DNA of 64,000 bases from Hawksworthiomyces lignivorus (GCA_002917075.1 NTMA01000003.1:124001-188000); one strand, 5' to 3'. Counted from the stretch's first letter, positions 33,910 through 45,822 are shown. Notes: generated from the letters alone by a model not told the origin. A program made the numbers and translations.

Positions 33910-34818
33910 ATGTCTTCCTCCAAGACCCTCACCGTCTTGATAACGGGATGCTCTCCGGGAGGAATGGGCGCAGCCCTGGCGCTCGCCTTCCACGAGGCCG
34001 GACATCACGTCTATGCGACGGCCCGGAACGCCTCCAAGATGGCGCCCCTTGCCGAGAAGGGCATACAAACACTGGTGCTAGATATAACGTCCGCTGCATC
34101 TATTGCCGCGGCAGTCACCTCTGTCTTGTCCACCCTGCCCGATGGCAAAGGTCTGGATATGCTCATCAACAACGCAGCAGGCAGCTATACAATGCCCGTC
34201 GCCGACATTTCTCTAGACGCGGCAAGAGCTCTGTTCGACACGAATGTCTGGGCCCACATCGCCATGACGCAAGCCTTCTTGCCGCTGCTCCTCAAGTCTG
34301 CCAGCGACCGCACGACCCAACCCATGATCGTCAACCACACGTCCGTGGGGTCCGTAGCGGCGCTCCCGTTCCAGGGCGTCTACAACGCGTCCAAGGCTGC
34401 GCTGGCCATGCTCTCCGAGACGATGCGGATGGAGTTGGCCCCATTTAGGATCCGCGTCATTGACCTCAAGACAGCAGGTGTGCGTACAAACATCATCTCC
34501 AACAACAATGTCAACACCACCGGCGAGCGGCTCCCTGAGGGGTCGATCTACGGTCCGGCGCGCGCGGTGGTAGAAGAGGCCATGAGCCAAGACGGCCTCC
34601 GCGACAAGGGCGTCTCACCAGAGCAGTGGGCGGCCGAGGTGTCGGCGCTGCTGCTGCAGAAGAACCCGCCGTCGGTTATCTGGAGGGGCGAGAGCGCGCT
34701 GCTGGCGCGGATCGGGAGCTCGATGCCGTCGAGCATCGCAGGCATGTTCGAGGGGGCGATCAAGAGCATGACTAAGCTGGATGTCGTGGAGACGATTATC
34801 AAAAAGAGCAGAGCATGA
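33910..34818 (+). CDS. Short-chain dehydrogenase/reductase, AYR1-like
   Basis: A single exon of 302 aa. The start is the ATG of MSSSKTLTVL; the frame upstream uses a TTG. Rossmann glycine motif TGCSPGGMG at residues 12-20, NNAAG at 87-91, catalytic Ser in NHTSVGS, and the YxxxK pair in YNASK (Tyr158, Lys162). The TG-C-S-x-GG-M/I-G pattern and length are those of fungal 1-acyldihydroxyacetone-phosphate reductase-like SDRs, which use NADPH. The true substrate is uncertain because this clade also includes secondary-metabolite reductases. No clear membrane anchor. The neighbour on the opposite strand is a beta-lactamase-like protein. Confidence 0.88.
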   Translation: MSSSKTLTVLITGCSPGGMGAALALAFHEAGHHVYATARNASKMAPLAEKGIQTLVLDITSAASIAAAVTSVLSTLPDGKGLDMLINNAAGSYTMPVADISLDAARALFDTNVWAHIAMTQAFLPLLLKSASDRTTQPMIVNHTSVGSVAALPFQGVYNASKAALAMLSETMRMELAPFRIRVIDLKTAGVRTNIISNNNVNTTGERLPEGSIYGPARAVVEEAMSQDGLRDKGVSPEQWAAEVSALLLQKNPPSVIWRGESALLARIGSSMPSSIAGMFEGAIKSMTKLDVVETIIKKSRA

Positions 34819-35021
34819 GCTGGTTGGTTAATTGCACCCACACCCTCAAGCAAGCCCTTAGAGCAGCTTGTGGCTAACAGATCACCGATAGTGAAATAGA
34901 AACTATAGAGAGTTGGATCTGTTGGCCAGGGATCTTCAAGTATACCTTCGACCAGAGTGGTCAGTACCCACTTGCTATTTTGTACTATAGAAGTTTCAAT
35001 ATCCATATAATTTATTTTCAA

Positions 35022-36391
35022 TTAGCAATCAGCTAAACGGAAAACTTCTTGAAGGAACTCATTTGTCAAGACAGCACTATTTGGATCACCGGGGGGAATA
35101 ATTTGTGTGGCGTACATGGCCGCAACACCACGCTCTCTGTTCATGATCCACACCAAGTTCGGCAAGCCACCCCAAGTGACGGTGCCTTTCAGTAGAGGCC
35201 CAACCTGCTCCTCAATCAATAACCCACTTAGGCCCCAGTTAAGCCCCTTCTCGACGTTAGTAGCTCCAGTCATCATCCTAACCATTTCCTTTGATCCAAG
35301 GAGGCCATGCAGGGCTTTTGAACTTTGGGAAAGCTGAGGACTGAACATTTCCTTCACAACAGTGTCCTTCGTCAAGAGCAATGGTTTCTCTCTGATCAAA
35401 TCACTAACGATTTTTAAATAGTCTGGCACGCTTGAGTATAGTCCGGCACCCACGCAATCTTCTGCAGCATAGTCCGGCCAGAGCTTGCTAGTTTCTTCTA
35501 GACCTTCACCAACTCTCGCCATCGTTTTGAGCATTCTATCCTTGATATCCGGGTACTTTTCAAAGCGGAATGTTGTCGAGGTTAACCCAAGTGGCTTGAA
35601 AACGTTTATTTGCAGGTATTCCTCCAGTGTAGTTTTGTTCAAGCGAGCGACAAGTTCACCAGCCCACTATGAAACAACGAGTTAGTGAAATGGCGATCAA
35701 GATGGCGTATCAATTTGATGATGTTCTCGCTTAAGGATCACAGATTATAAAAATCAGAGAATACTCACATCAATACCTCCGCCATAGACCCACCCTTCGC
35801 CGGGTTCAAATAGCAACGGCAAAGAATGGGCTTTTATCACTGATCCCGTCAAGGTAAGAGGTGTCTCGCCTCGAGAATATCGCCATTCAGTCAAGATCTG
35901 CTCAAACAAATCATAACCTAGACCGCTAGTATGGGACAACAGGTGTCTCAAGGTGATTTTCTTTGTCGCTGGCTTGACAGGATACGACGGATCTCTAACC
36001 GCCCCGTCATGAATTTGAAGAACCACTGGATCAGCCAGTTCTGGGAGGATGGTATATACTGGATCGTCAAGCTTGACCTGACCACGTTCGACGCATTGAA
36101 GAGCAGCAATAGTGCCAACAAGCTTGGAAAAAAATGCAACCCAGTAGGTGCAGTCTTTGTCGAGAGGAGGCGCATCCAAACCGAGACCGTTGTAACCAGC
36201 GGCTTTGCAATACAATTCGTTACCTAAACAGGACATCCAGATCAATATTAACCTATTCAATTGGACGCAGTTCATGCGAAGAAGCATAGGTTTCACTCAC
36301 CAGTCTTATTAACGGCAGCCACAACGCAGCCGTGGACTTTATTCGATCCGCGGGCCGTCGCCTCAGCCAAGGACTTGCTGAAATCTCCCAT
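35022..36391 (-). CDS. Beta-lactamase/transesterase-like protein lacking the nucleophilic Ser
   Basis: Three exons (36301-36391, 35769-36223, 35022-35666) with introns of 77 and 102 nt give 396 aa. The start is the ATG of MGDFSKSLAEA. The fold is that of EstB/LovD-type serine hydrolases: LRHLLSHTSGLGYD, PGEGWVYGGGID (the Tyr motif), and VTWGGLPNLVWIMNRERGVAAMYATQ near the end. The SxxK motif that normally reads A-S-x-T-K at the start of the catalytic helix reads AFFSKLVGTIAALQ here. Position 61 is Phe instead of the nucleophilic Ser; Lys64 is kept. The frame and splices are otherwise intact, so this may be a catalytically dead paralogue or a recently inactivated gene. The sequence is convergent with the SDR gene. 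Confidence 0.85.
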
Positions 36392-38955
36392 TTTGTTTGC
36401 GTCCACCAATACAAGAAAATGCAGGGCCTTTCTATTTCGCCAATTTTAACCTTCTTTGGACTGTTTTACACTGTCTAGCTTCGAGTTGAAGAGAAGAAAG
36501 ATGCGTCAAACAAAAGAGCATATGAAAGCATTTAAGGCCAAACACAGTATCCACAATAGGCATTATCATCGAGCCTATTACGCTAAATATTTGGAAAACG
36601 GGAAAGTATCCCTATTATCCCCTCACTCCAAAATATCACGAATACGATGGGCTTGTGGGGGGAGATTGACCAGGTCTAGGACAAACTCGGGTTGAGAATA
36701 ATAAAAAAAAGAGTCCCCAACTTGGGGAATAGCCACAAGACCAAGCATATTGATCATTGGCCAAAGTATGGGACTGGAAGCGTAGGCAAACTAATGGAAG
36801 GGGGGAGGGGGGAGCGAGCCTAGGTAGATCGTACAAGAGGGTTCTCAAGTTGAGCTTTTACTGATCATTCAGGCTTTTCTGGTTTAGCTATAGTGTTGAA
36901 TAAAGGATGTCCTTCTTAGAGAATAGGGCTAAGCGAGGCGCATAGGAAAGACTCATAGTTGACTGTGCAAGATAATACAGCAATCACAAATGACTCTTCG
37001 CGCCGTTGCGTCCTCCCCCAAAGTCGAGCATGCCATGGCCGTCTAGTAGTTAAACCAGTGGTTTAATAGCGTGCCAGATAAGCCCCGTGCTCCTATATGA
37101 CGCGAGGATGAAGCTTGTAACAGCCTCCCACTTAAGGGTGGTAGATTGTGGATTCTCATATCAGACCTCAGTACCACTGAGATAGTTTCACATAAGACCC
37201 CCTTTCCTGCATTATCTGAAAGAGCATGCCTACCAATAGCAGCGACGAGGGTGGCAACGAGTTCAGTATTTACTTAGTTATCAGGTCGCTTCACAAGATG
37301 AGGGGATAAGCTGAGATAATCTCCGAAATGGAGAGGACGGAGCTTTTAGTATGCAGTCGACAATGTCGAATTTCGTGAAGCATCTTTGTACTTCGATTTG
37401 GTCCATCGCAATTCAATTTGTACTCTTCAGACAAAATCAAATTTACACTAATACCAACAATCCTGAAGCATCCACCTAGGTCTAGCTAAGCGCGGGGTAC
37501 GGGCGCCAGTGAGTCGCACGGAATCCACTGAGTCGCGCGGAGTCCACTGAGTCGCGCGGGATCCACAGAGTCGCGGGGGAATCGGCAAACTCCACGGGGT
37601 CCTCGTACTGACCGAAGCAACTAGCGATCCGCAAAAGTACCACTCCCTTGACATCCAAATTATTATCTTTTTCACATTGAACTTTTGACTTTCCAGCACT
37701 CGTATCATGATCTCGCCTTCACAGTCTGTCATCTATGCACGGAAGATGGCTCTTAACCAGAGCCTTCTCGCGGGGGCGATTAGTGCTCTGACTGGTTTTA
37801 CATGCTGCTGTACTGTATAAACTCACAATTTTAGTTTCCTGGTACAGATAGATGGTGACGAACATGCCAAAAAAAAAAAAAAAGAAGACTCTCTATTTCA
37901 CTTACCGTGTCAGTAGAAGCTCCTCGTTTAAGACTAAACTCTAGTTAACCCTAAGCTGCTGGCAGAGGCTTGCCTTCTCCGCCAGCAGCAACGACCGTAG
38001 TAGCCGGCAATGACCTAGTTTGAAATGGCAGCGGCTCCATCGGCAGTAGCGCAAGTCTCGCTCACCTGCAACGACCCTGCGCTGCTAGAGAATGTGACGG
38101 CCGAGAGCTTGGAGTGCATGTCCATTTTCCCTAATCTTTTTGGCCCGGAAGCAGCCGCGCCAACGTTCTGGGACTTGCCTCTTCCAGGAGGCAGCAGACA
38201 GCTAGCCTTCCTTTCTCCAAAGTACTTTAGTAGTTTTCAGTGTATAGAAAGACATACCTAGTTAGCTAGTAAATGTACCACGTATCATGCTTGAATCATT
38301 CATGTTTCGGGCATTTTCTGTTACATTCGCGGTTCGCTTTAATGTGTTGGCACTCGGAGAAACGAGACTCTCTTTGTCCCTCTTTCGCTGCAGAGCTATA
38401 CTAGAACAAAGGTTTTGAGTTCAGATGAAGCAGAGTGTTAATTGTAAACAGGAGAGATAACTGTGCCTACGGTATTAGTGCGAGGGCTATTATCTTAGTA
38501 AGGCGGCAGGGGCTGCAGTGGTGGCAGCAGAGGAAGCAGCAGAGGCGGGACCGGAGGAGGCGGAGGTGGCAGAGGTAAGAGAGGCATTGGAGAGGTTGTA
38601 AAGACAGGAGGACCAAGCGGGCCACCAGCGCACTTATACACACATATTACTGTAATCTATCTATCCTTTCATTTGTTATATTATTTAGTTACACTATAGC
38701 GGTTCCCGGCCCGGGAGGGTTCCGTTAACTTAAACGTCACATAACCAGGATTGGCTGAATATAAAGACGATGAAACCTAATAACGCTGGATTGTAGATCT
38801 GCAGGGGTTGTAAAGAAAGGGTTTATTATTTCTGAATGGGGGGCAAACGGCTTATATTAGTAGTAGTTGGATAGGTAGACGGGTATGGAGCGAACTAGGA
38901 TAACACTTATCATCTACATGATTTCTATATAGCTCTTACAGTCAAGCTGGACGTG
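36392..38955. other. Gene-poor stretch with tandem repeat and low-complexity blocks
   Basis: No supported gene in 2.5 kb. It contains the 19-bp tandem repeat at 37511-37586 and a frame at 38025-38261 whose reading resembles part of a secreted protein but has no supporting neighbours. A G/A-rich block at 38500-38620 would encode Pro-rich sequence on the minus strand. Probably decayed sequence. Confidence 0.45.
37511..37586 (+). repeat. 19-bp tandem repeat, about 4 copies
   Basis: Units start at 37511, 37530, 37549 and 37568. Each begins GAGTCGC and contains CGGA/GTCCACT; the fourth is diverged. The repeat is GC-rich inside an AT-rich stretch. No function evident. Confidence 0.8.
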
Positions 38956-39790
38956 TTAATACTTAATACATCCAGCAGCCCATGTTGCTAGACCAAGTCC
39001 ACTTATCTCGCCAATGAATCGCAGCTTTTCTTGGGCCCATACCCTCCTCTCCTTCTCCACCGTCAAAGAGAATAGTAAGACGAGTAAAGGCCAGAATATG
39101 CTATATGCTCGGTAAGCAATTCCTGTCTGGTCTTGCTCTATATTACACCCACTGCCAAGCTGTATCACCTCGATTCGAGATGGGTGGTGGCCTGTCGTCA
39201 CTTGAGTGCGTGCACGCCTCTTAAAATCGACCGCCCGACCAAGAATGGGCTCTAGAAGAGGGCTTTTTATCCACGGAGCCACGAATTTTTTGTAGAGCTA
39301 GCCACTTTACATCGAAGGGCTCATTATTCAGAAACATGCTCATCAACTAAAAACTAATGTCAGTGGAACGTTAGTCATGAGTGGTCCAAGGATTGAAACG
39401 CACGCAGATGTGACTGAGGAACATGAAACAGCTTTTATCCAATTCGGAGTCGCGTGCCCGCTCAGCCCGCCATCGAAGTAAGAGCAGTGCCCCGCGGAAA
39501 TGGATATGGCATTGGAAGTCCGCGTCCTTCCGAAAGTACTCTGGGACGATCATCTACATGCCGTTAGTATAAACGCTGTTGACGGCAATCGAGCCCTCTT
39601 CTGGGTAACTATGAGGGGAAGACTAGCTAGACATATCTTACCTCGAATAGTGAAAGCAGAAACAGAGCTACGAGAACCGAATCGTCGGCGGTCAGGGTAG
39701 TATCGTCCAGTGCGAAATTGAGCGCTGTAATCGCTTCACCATAGTGCCGCCTTGCCCGCACCATCAAGCTAGATTGCTGAAGCTGGCAAG
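38956..39790 (-). pseudogene. Truncated Zn2Cys6-type regulator (C-terminal domain only)
   Basis: Minus-strand exons can be followed. About 39780-39650 gives RRHYGEAITALNFALDD...DSVLVALFLLSLFE. An apparent GTAAGA..TGTAG intron follows. 39553-39371 gives EYFRKDADFQCHIHFRGALLLLR. After another gap, 39282-38956 gives AYRAYSIFWPLLVLLFS and VWAQEKLRFIGEISGLGLATWA. These are the ordered landmarks of the fungal-specific factor domain (DUF3468 class). No DNA-binding zinc cluster is found upstream, where the sequence turns AT-rich with stops. I read it as a 5'-truncated relic; a real gene with unrecognised 5' exons is possible. Confidence 0.55.
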
Positions 39791-40394
39791 CCGAGCTGGG
39801 CTTTATTATATATTAATAATTAGTATTATCCGAAACAAAACTACAAATAATAACGGGGCGTTGTTGTGGGAGGATGAGTTTGAGGAGATTTGAAAAGTAC
39901 TGGACTCTTAGTGAAGTACTATATGTGTATCGAGCTTGCTTTCTTTGTATTCTTCATAACAGCATATCCAGCGGCATAATGTACAAGGCGAGATAGTCAA
40001 TAAACACCCTAGTATCTGTTGAAATCTGTAATTTAGCACAGAGACGCGAAATATGAAAATGGGTAGTCTCGGTTTCTTGCGGGCCGGTCCTGTACGAGCT
40101 AAAAGAGATGAGAAGGCAGAAATTCGAGCGGACACAGCATAATTCCCAGTTAGGATATATGGGGGGCTGATCCTTTCTTGCAGATTGGCTAGAGTCTTTT
40201 GGCCGCCTTATAGCTCAGGCTCCTCAAGCCGCGCACAGGGCACTAGATAAATTCACACACTTCACTTTTCTAGACACTTCCACGACAATTCTTTATAGCT
40301 TTGACAGGCACTGGCGCAATATAACTAATAAGTAATTAAGCATATTTTGAAACGGCCCCTTTTTTAATCATAGACTACTGCGTCTTCTGTTCCT
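39791..40394. other. Intergenic
   Basis: AT-rich sequence upstream of the truncated regulator and the promoter of the alpha/beta hydrolase. A 75-codon minus-strand frame at 39908-40135 is not supported. Confidence 0.5.
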
Positions 40395-41583
40395 ATGCAT
40401 CAGAGGCTACACATCAACGATGCTGCGCATTCGGCTGAGAGACTGGCAATAAACCTCCTATCTCAAAGCCACCGTCGCATAGCTGGCATTCCAGCTGTAG
40501 CTAGTCGCGACGGCGGAAGAACACAAACTTTCGCTCTCAGCAACGGCCGAACCTTGTCTTTCACTGAATACGGCTCTCCCACCGGCATACCCATTCTCTG
40601 CAACCATGGCACACCATCTAGCAGCGTGGAATACCGGCTCTGGAATCTCACAGCAAAGAAACTAGGTGCTCGGCTTATCGTGCCAGACCGGCCTGGCATG
40701 GGCCTCTCTACGAACTATCCAAACCGAAGATTGTTGGATTGGCCCAGGGATGTGCAGGAGTTGATGCGCCATCTTAAAATAGACCGCTATCATGTCGTCG
40801 GCAGCTCTGGTGGAGGGCCATTTGCCCTTGCCTGCACAAAAGAACTACCACGGTCACAGATGCTAAGTGCAAATGTCATAGCCGGTGCAGGACCACCAGA
40901 AATGGGTTTAAAGGGTAGTAAGTTTTGATCTTTCTACGCCCTTCAGAGGACACATTCAAGAGCAGTCCTGAGTTTCCTACGATGTGGCAGGCAGTTGATG
41001 GCACGGACATCAGCCTATCATACACAAACTTTCATCTAGATATTGTCCATATTTTAGCAAGTTCTAAGAAGACTGCAACTGATAATTTTTGCTGTCTATA
41101 GTGAACCTACTGGGGCGATTAGTATTAATAGCATGGAAGGACACGCCATGGCTTATGAAGTGGTTTGACAGACGCTTTATCATTCCCCCCGCGCAAGATC
41201 TCGAACCCAAAGTCACAGAGAAATTCCTGTTGAAGACAACAAAATACTTATCTAAAGAGGAAAGGAGCCTAATGCATCAAAGATACTACATGGAAGTCGT
41301 TCGTGACACTTTTCGATGGACATACAAGCAAGGTGGAGACGGTCCGTGGGAGGAAATGAGAATCCTTGGCGCGCCATGGGGATTCAAACTAGAGGATATA
41401 GAAATCGGCGGAATAAGGTTTTTCTACGGAACGGATGACAGGAATACGCCTATTAGTATGGGGAAGTATATGCAGGAGCGCCTGAATGGAGCGACCTTGA
41501 CAGCGCTAGAAGGCAAGACGCACTTTACTTTTGACACCGATGACAATGGAGAGGCAATCTTACGAGCGATTTTACAAAAGTGA
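40395..41583 (+). CDS. Alpha/beta hydrolase
   Basis: Two exons (40395-40917 and 41102-41583) with a 184-nt intron (GTAAGT..CTATAG) give 334 aa. Splicing reads ...EMGLKGMNLLGRLVL. The start is the ATG of MHQRLHINDA. The oxyanion region CNHGTPSS is followed by the nucleophile elbow VVGSSGGGP (Ser138). The acid is probably in RFFYGTDDRNTP and the His in GKTHFTF, so the triad is complete. The likely class is the epoxide-hydrolase/proline-iminopeptidase-like group of fungal hydrolases (GCN-HG..S..R pattern). The substrate is unknown. The intron is long for this window; a shorter alternative donor 3 nt upstream would change one residue. No signal peptide. Confidence 0.83.
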
Positions 41584-42271
41584 GATCGATTGAATGATCC
41601 TCGTACAAGTATGTATTATAGCCTAGATAGCGCAACTAGGAAAGGAAAAATCTCGTGCTTCTTACCCCTCACAGTCTTGGAGCATTGTTACTATTTCTAC
41701 TGAGAGTGTAGGGTCGAGGCAATGCTCTGACATACCCTGAGAAGTATCAGACGCGATATTCTTAATCTAAGATAGAGTTGGTGTTGTTGTGAGCATGCCT
41801 CGACCGGAAATGATCTTCTCTAGCAGATCTATCTATCCGCACACTCCCAGATGTATGTAAGGGCGTACTGGTATTATACGGAGTAGTTCACTTGTTCATT
41901 AGGTAGGCGAATTTGAGGTCACGAACGCACATGCGCCTAAACGGTTTGTACATAGCACTGTGATAGCCCTTATTAACTCCCTTTACAATTAGCAATCTGC
42001 TTCACTTGAACTCAGCACGTGAATTCCAGTCACATGCGTCAATCTCAATGTTGATTAGTAGGGCGAAGGAGATTACGGCCGTAGCGGACTAATTTGATTC
42101 ATGTTTCATCGGATATAGGAGGAGTTGTGGGGGCTTCGGGCCGAACTCATGGTCTGCTCTGACCTCAAACTTGACTGATCACTGCATTCCATCATTGACT
42201 CTGTCGAGGCATACTGGCTGGGATCTATCTCAGCGTGTTAACGACATAAAAACCACTGTTCAGACCAGGCG
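41584..42271. promoter_or_regulatory. Intergenic, promoter of the cluster regulator
   Basis: The left half is the 3' flank of the hydrolase gene. The right half leads to the Zn2Cys6 gene and contains the palindromic element at 42135-42145, 127 bp before the start codon. No gene seen. Confidence 0.5.
42135..42145. promoter_or_regulatory. Cluster motif TCGGNCCGA, copy 1
   Basis: TTCGGGCCGAA is a palindrome apart from the central base, with CGG and CCG triplets one base apart. It lies upstream of the cluster regulator and so is a possible autoregulatory site. Confidence 0.6.
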
Positions 42272-44892
42272 ATGCCCCCTCAAGCAGAAACAGCCTGCTA
42301 TCGATGTAGAGAGCAGAAGGTTTGATGTCTACGGCCTAGAGAATGGCAGTAACGGCAATTAATCAATTCTGCAGTTAAAATGCTCTCGCCAGCGCCCGGC
42401 ATGCGACAGGTGCCGTCGTCTTGGGTCCGAATGCTCGTTCCCACCACCGCCGGACCGAAAGCTGCTCGCAGCCTACCGAGCCCCCCCAAAGAGGCGACGC
42501 GTTGATGACCAAGGCACAGCAGCTGCAGTACTCTCGCTTAACCCTGATCCTGTGGCTCAGAACAGCACAGCAGTGGATCCGGATCAGCCACTGCCAGTTC
42601 CCATGGTCGCCAATGCCGCTGGTCAAACATGCGATGCTATTGTTGGCTCCCTCGCAGGTCCCTTGCAGCGAATATTCATCAAGGTGTATTTCTCCCACAT
42701 GTACAATGCGTCTCTCATCTTCCACCAGCCGACGTTTCTTGAAGAATTTGAGACGGGTTCAGTCCCAAGTCACGTCCTTGTGGGCATTTTCGCCACCGCT
42801 ACAGTGTAAGAGCATCCAACACGGCAGCATATCAAGCGGCTTCTAACCAGTGAGGCAGCTTTCTGAAACCGCCGTCTCCGACCTGGAGATATCATCGCCA
42901 GGAACTCAGCAGCCTCGGTGATGTGGGCGAAACGGGCAGGTTGTGGGCGCACGTGGCCGGGAGAGAAGCTCTGCAAACAATCGATACGCCTTGCCTGGCA
43001 ACTATTCGGACATGTCAGATAATGGCACTCTACTGGTTCTCGGCCGGTCAGTCAGTCAAGAACACCATGTTCTCGGGTATGGTGGCACGCCTAATAACCC
43101 ACAAGTGTCTTTGTTGCGCTGGCTAATCAACTTCTCTCCCTAGGCATCGCCTACAAAAGCGCTTGTGTCTTGGGTCTTAACCAGCCTCCAAACGCAAAAG
43201 ATGCCGGAGGCTCTTCCAACACCGACGAGAGCTTGTGGTTGGAAACAGAGACAAGGCGTCGGCTGTTCTGGGCAACGTGGCTCACAAACTGTATCAATTC
43301 GGAACACTATACAGTCGGGACGTCCGTGAATGACCTTATTCTCGGCCTGCCCTTGCCTATGGACGACATTGATTTTTACAACAAGGTCCACGCACAAGAC
43401 AGCAGCAGCATTTCTCTCGGTGGTCCCCCGTTCACTTCAGCGCTGCCATGCGTCACAACCAGCATCATGGCAGAGTTGGTTCGATTGATGAGGATATGGT
43501 ATGTCTTTTAGCTCTCTCGTAACGTATTTCCTATCACTAATAATCCGCGACAGGGCTGCTGTTGGCGACTACGTGGCTGCGCAGTCCAGGCAGTCGACAT
43601 CGCATCGACTCGCTGAGTTTTGCCGGCTAGAACAGCTATTGTCCACGTGGTGCAAAAACCTCCATCCGTCAGTGACTTACTCGAAACGCAATCTATATAA
43701 ACAATTGGTCATCGACCAACAGCCCACGTATGTCTTTGTCCATGCACTTTATCATCAATGTTGGTTGGCGCTGCACATATCCATGGTACCACAGTTCTCC
43801 GGATTACCGGTTGATCGTAGTATTTCACCAGCATTGGTCACAGCAAGCGCTATGGTCGCACTCAAACATGCGCGTACCGTCTCCAGGCTATGTACGGACC
43901 TCATTGCTCTAGACTGGGACATTCACCGTCTCACTCCATTTGTCGGTTACTGTATCTATGTCTCGGCTTCGATTCACATTGTCTTTCTCTTCCTAGACAA
44001 CGAAAGGTTAGCAGGCCTCGCCCGCACACAACTGGCGTCCAACCTGCGCATACTTTGTGGTATGAAACCATATTGGTCCAACCTCGATCGCCTTGTGAGT
44101 ATTAACACATTTGTAATTCTGAGAGCCATAGCCAATGCTTACATATGTTGCCAGTGGGCTCGAATCAATATCCTCTACCAAGCCCAGACCTCTACGCAGA
44201 AAGGGGCGGCAAAAACTACTAACGAGTCTAACATCAACGACACTAGAGACGAAGATGATGATACAATAGAAGTCCTGGAACGAGGAAGTGAAGAAATGGA
44301 AATTAGTGCCCTAGCTTATAAATCTCGGGACACCGGTGCCCTGAAAGAGCCCTTGGCAAATTCAACGCTCAGATACAACGTGGGGACCCCAGTCCAAAAC
44401 ACAGCCACCGCTGGAACAAACCCACCAATGTCATCGCTGCAAGATATCGAGCAGATTATATACACAGATGTTCTAGGTCGTGTGGCCAACCGCGACATAG
44501 CTGGTCGCGGGACACAGCTGTTACAGCAACAACAGCAGCAGCAGCAGCAAGATCAATACCAGCAGTATCAGTCAGGCCCACAGCTAGATATACAGATTGA
44601 GTCGCCAGATATCCGCAACGCCATACCTGTAGTCCCTAATCTTCAACCCAGCTCTGCGCCGTATGGTACAACAACTAGCGCGACGGCCGAAATGACAGCA
44701 GCAAACATGGCAAACCCACACTTTGGTATCGGTGTGAGTCCAGGTGGCGGAGTGGCTTCGCCAGACGATGTTAACGCCAGCATGCTTGATGTGTTACCCT
44801 ACTTCATGCAAGGGACAAGGGATGAAGGGTGGCAGACAGGTCTGGGTTCTTTGACAGACATGATATTTTCTCACGAGAATTTATTTATGTAG
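42272..44892 (+). CDS. Zn2Cys6 transcription factor, likely cluster regulator
   Basis: Five exons (42272-42319, 42375-42805, 42859-43076, 43144-43498, 43554-44892) give 796 aa; all four introns are 53-67 nt with normal borders. The first intron splits the zinc cluster, so the domain appears only after splicing: CYRCREQK then LKCSRQRPACDRCRRLGSEC. The fungal-specific factor domain follows (FHQPTFLEEFETG; WLETETRRRLFWATWLTNCINSE without breaks). The C-terminal third is low complexity with a Q9 tract and a possible acidic/glutamine activation region. It stands at the edge of a gene group whose promoters share a CGG-N1-CCG palindrome, which is the kind of site such dimers bind. Confidence 0.9.
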
Positions 44893-45047
44893 CTATTCTA
44901 TGTAACAAAAGCATCACAGTCACTCTCTATGTAAGGTGGTATGTTCGTTTCACAGTAACTAGTTGAAATATGACGGCTCTATGTCCACATCGCCGTCCCA
45001 AAGAACGATGATGAGGTCTCCTGCGACAAGAAGTTATCTTTTGGCTC

Positions 45048-45617
45048 TCACGCCGGTCTCGCTGCAATTTCCTTAATATGGCCAAGCCCTGTCTCGCCTG
45101 AAAATTTGTATTCGCCAACCTCGAGCGGCTGAGCGTCCATCAGCACAAAGACCATACGGTTCCAATGATCTGTATTGTTGATCCACTGGTGCATTGTCCC
45201 GCGTTGTATGCAGACGTCACCAGGCTGCATCTCAGTGCGATCCCCAGAATCCATCAACAGCTCCGCAGTGCCCTGAACCATGATGCCATAGTCTAGGCTC
45301 TGGGTTCGGTGCATAGGCCCCTTGGTGTGCGGTGCCCGGTCGACGATCCTCAGGACTGTGCCATTTGGAAGTGTGAGAGAGCCAGTGACGACCTCAGTCT
45401 CGAGGCTCTCGTCGTGGTTTATATCGATAGGCATAGTCTGAGATTTCCAAAACACGTTGTATTTGGAGGTGCCGCCGGCGATCTCTTGCCAGTGGCCTTC
45501 ATCGACGAGTTGGATTGTGGCCTTTCCAGTTTTTTCATCGTGACCAGTGATGATCCGTTTAGGACTTGAGAGGGTAGTCTTCGCAGATAGATTCGTAGTT
45601 TCGTTGTTGGAGCCCAT
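45048..45617 (-). CDS. Small cupin-domain protein
   Basis: An intronless 189-aa protein starting at ATG (MGSNNETTNL). A single cupin barrel fills residues about 70-175. Motif 1 region: MHRTQSLDYGIMVQG. Motif 2: PGDVCIQRGTMHQWIN. One His of motif 1 and the His of motif 2 are present, but the usual HxH..E of motif 1 reads HRT..D, so metal binding may be altered. Related small fungal cupins sit in many catabolic and secondary-metabolite clusters with no settled activity. It is divergent from the FAH-fold gene and shares with it a promoter holding two copies of the cluster palindrome. Confidence 0.82.
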   Translation of the reverse strand: MGSNNETTNLSAKTTLSSPKRIITGHDEKTGKATIQLVDEGHWQEIAGGTSKYNVFWKSQTMPIDINHDESLETEVVTGSLTLPNGTVLRIVDRAPHTKGPMHRTQSLDYGIMVQGTAELLMDSGDRTEMQPGDVCIQRGTMHQWINNTDHWNRMVFVLMDAQPLEVGEYKFSGETGLGHIKEIAARPA

Positions 45618-45803
45618 TTTGTCGGTCTAGGGTCTAGTACTAATTGAATTGTTTCTTTTTTTTTGGAACTGCTCATGTGGTGTTGGGCTCGTCCAATCTA
45701 TGTCGAGTAATCTGGAAGCAACATTGGTATATTCTAAGTTAAGCTTTTGAAATCATCGCAAATACCATTGCGTTTGCTGATATGCGTACATGAGGGGGTC
45801 TAA

Positions 45804-45822
45804 AGCCTTCGGACCGAAGGCT
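45804..45822. promoter_or_regulatory. Cluster motif, copy 2 (extended palindrome)
   Basis: AGCCTTCGGACCGAAGGCT is a perfect palindrome of 19 bases except for the central base, the longest copy of the motif. Confidence 0.65.

Noticed and set aside
33621..34448. 275-codon plus-strand frame overlapping the SDR gene
   Set aside because: The second half is an out-of-frame reading of the SDR coding sequence and the first half is promoter. No family features.
37448..37732. 94-codon minus-strand frame across the 19-bp repeat
   Set aside because: Its repetitive content merely reflects the tandem repeat. No other coding evidence.
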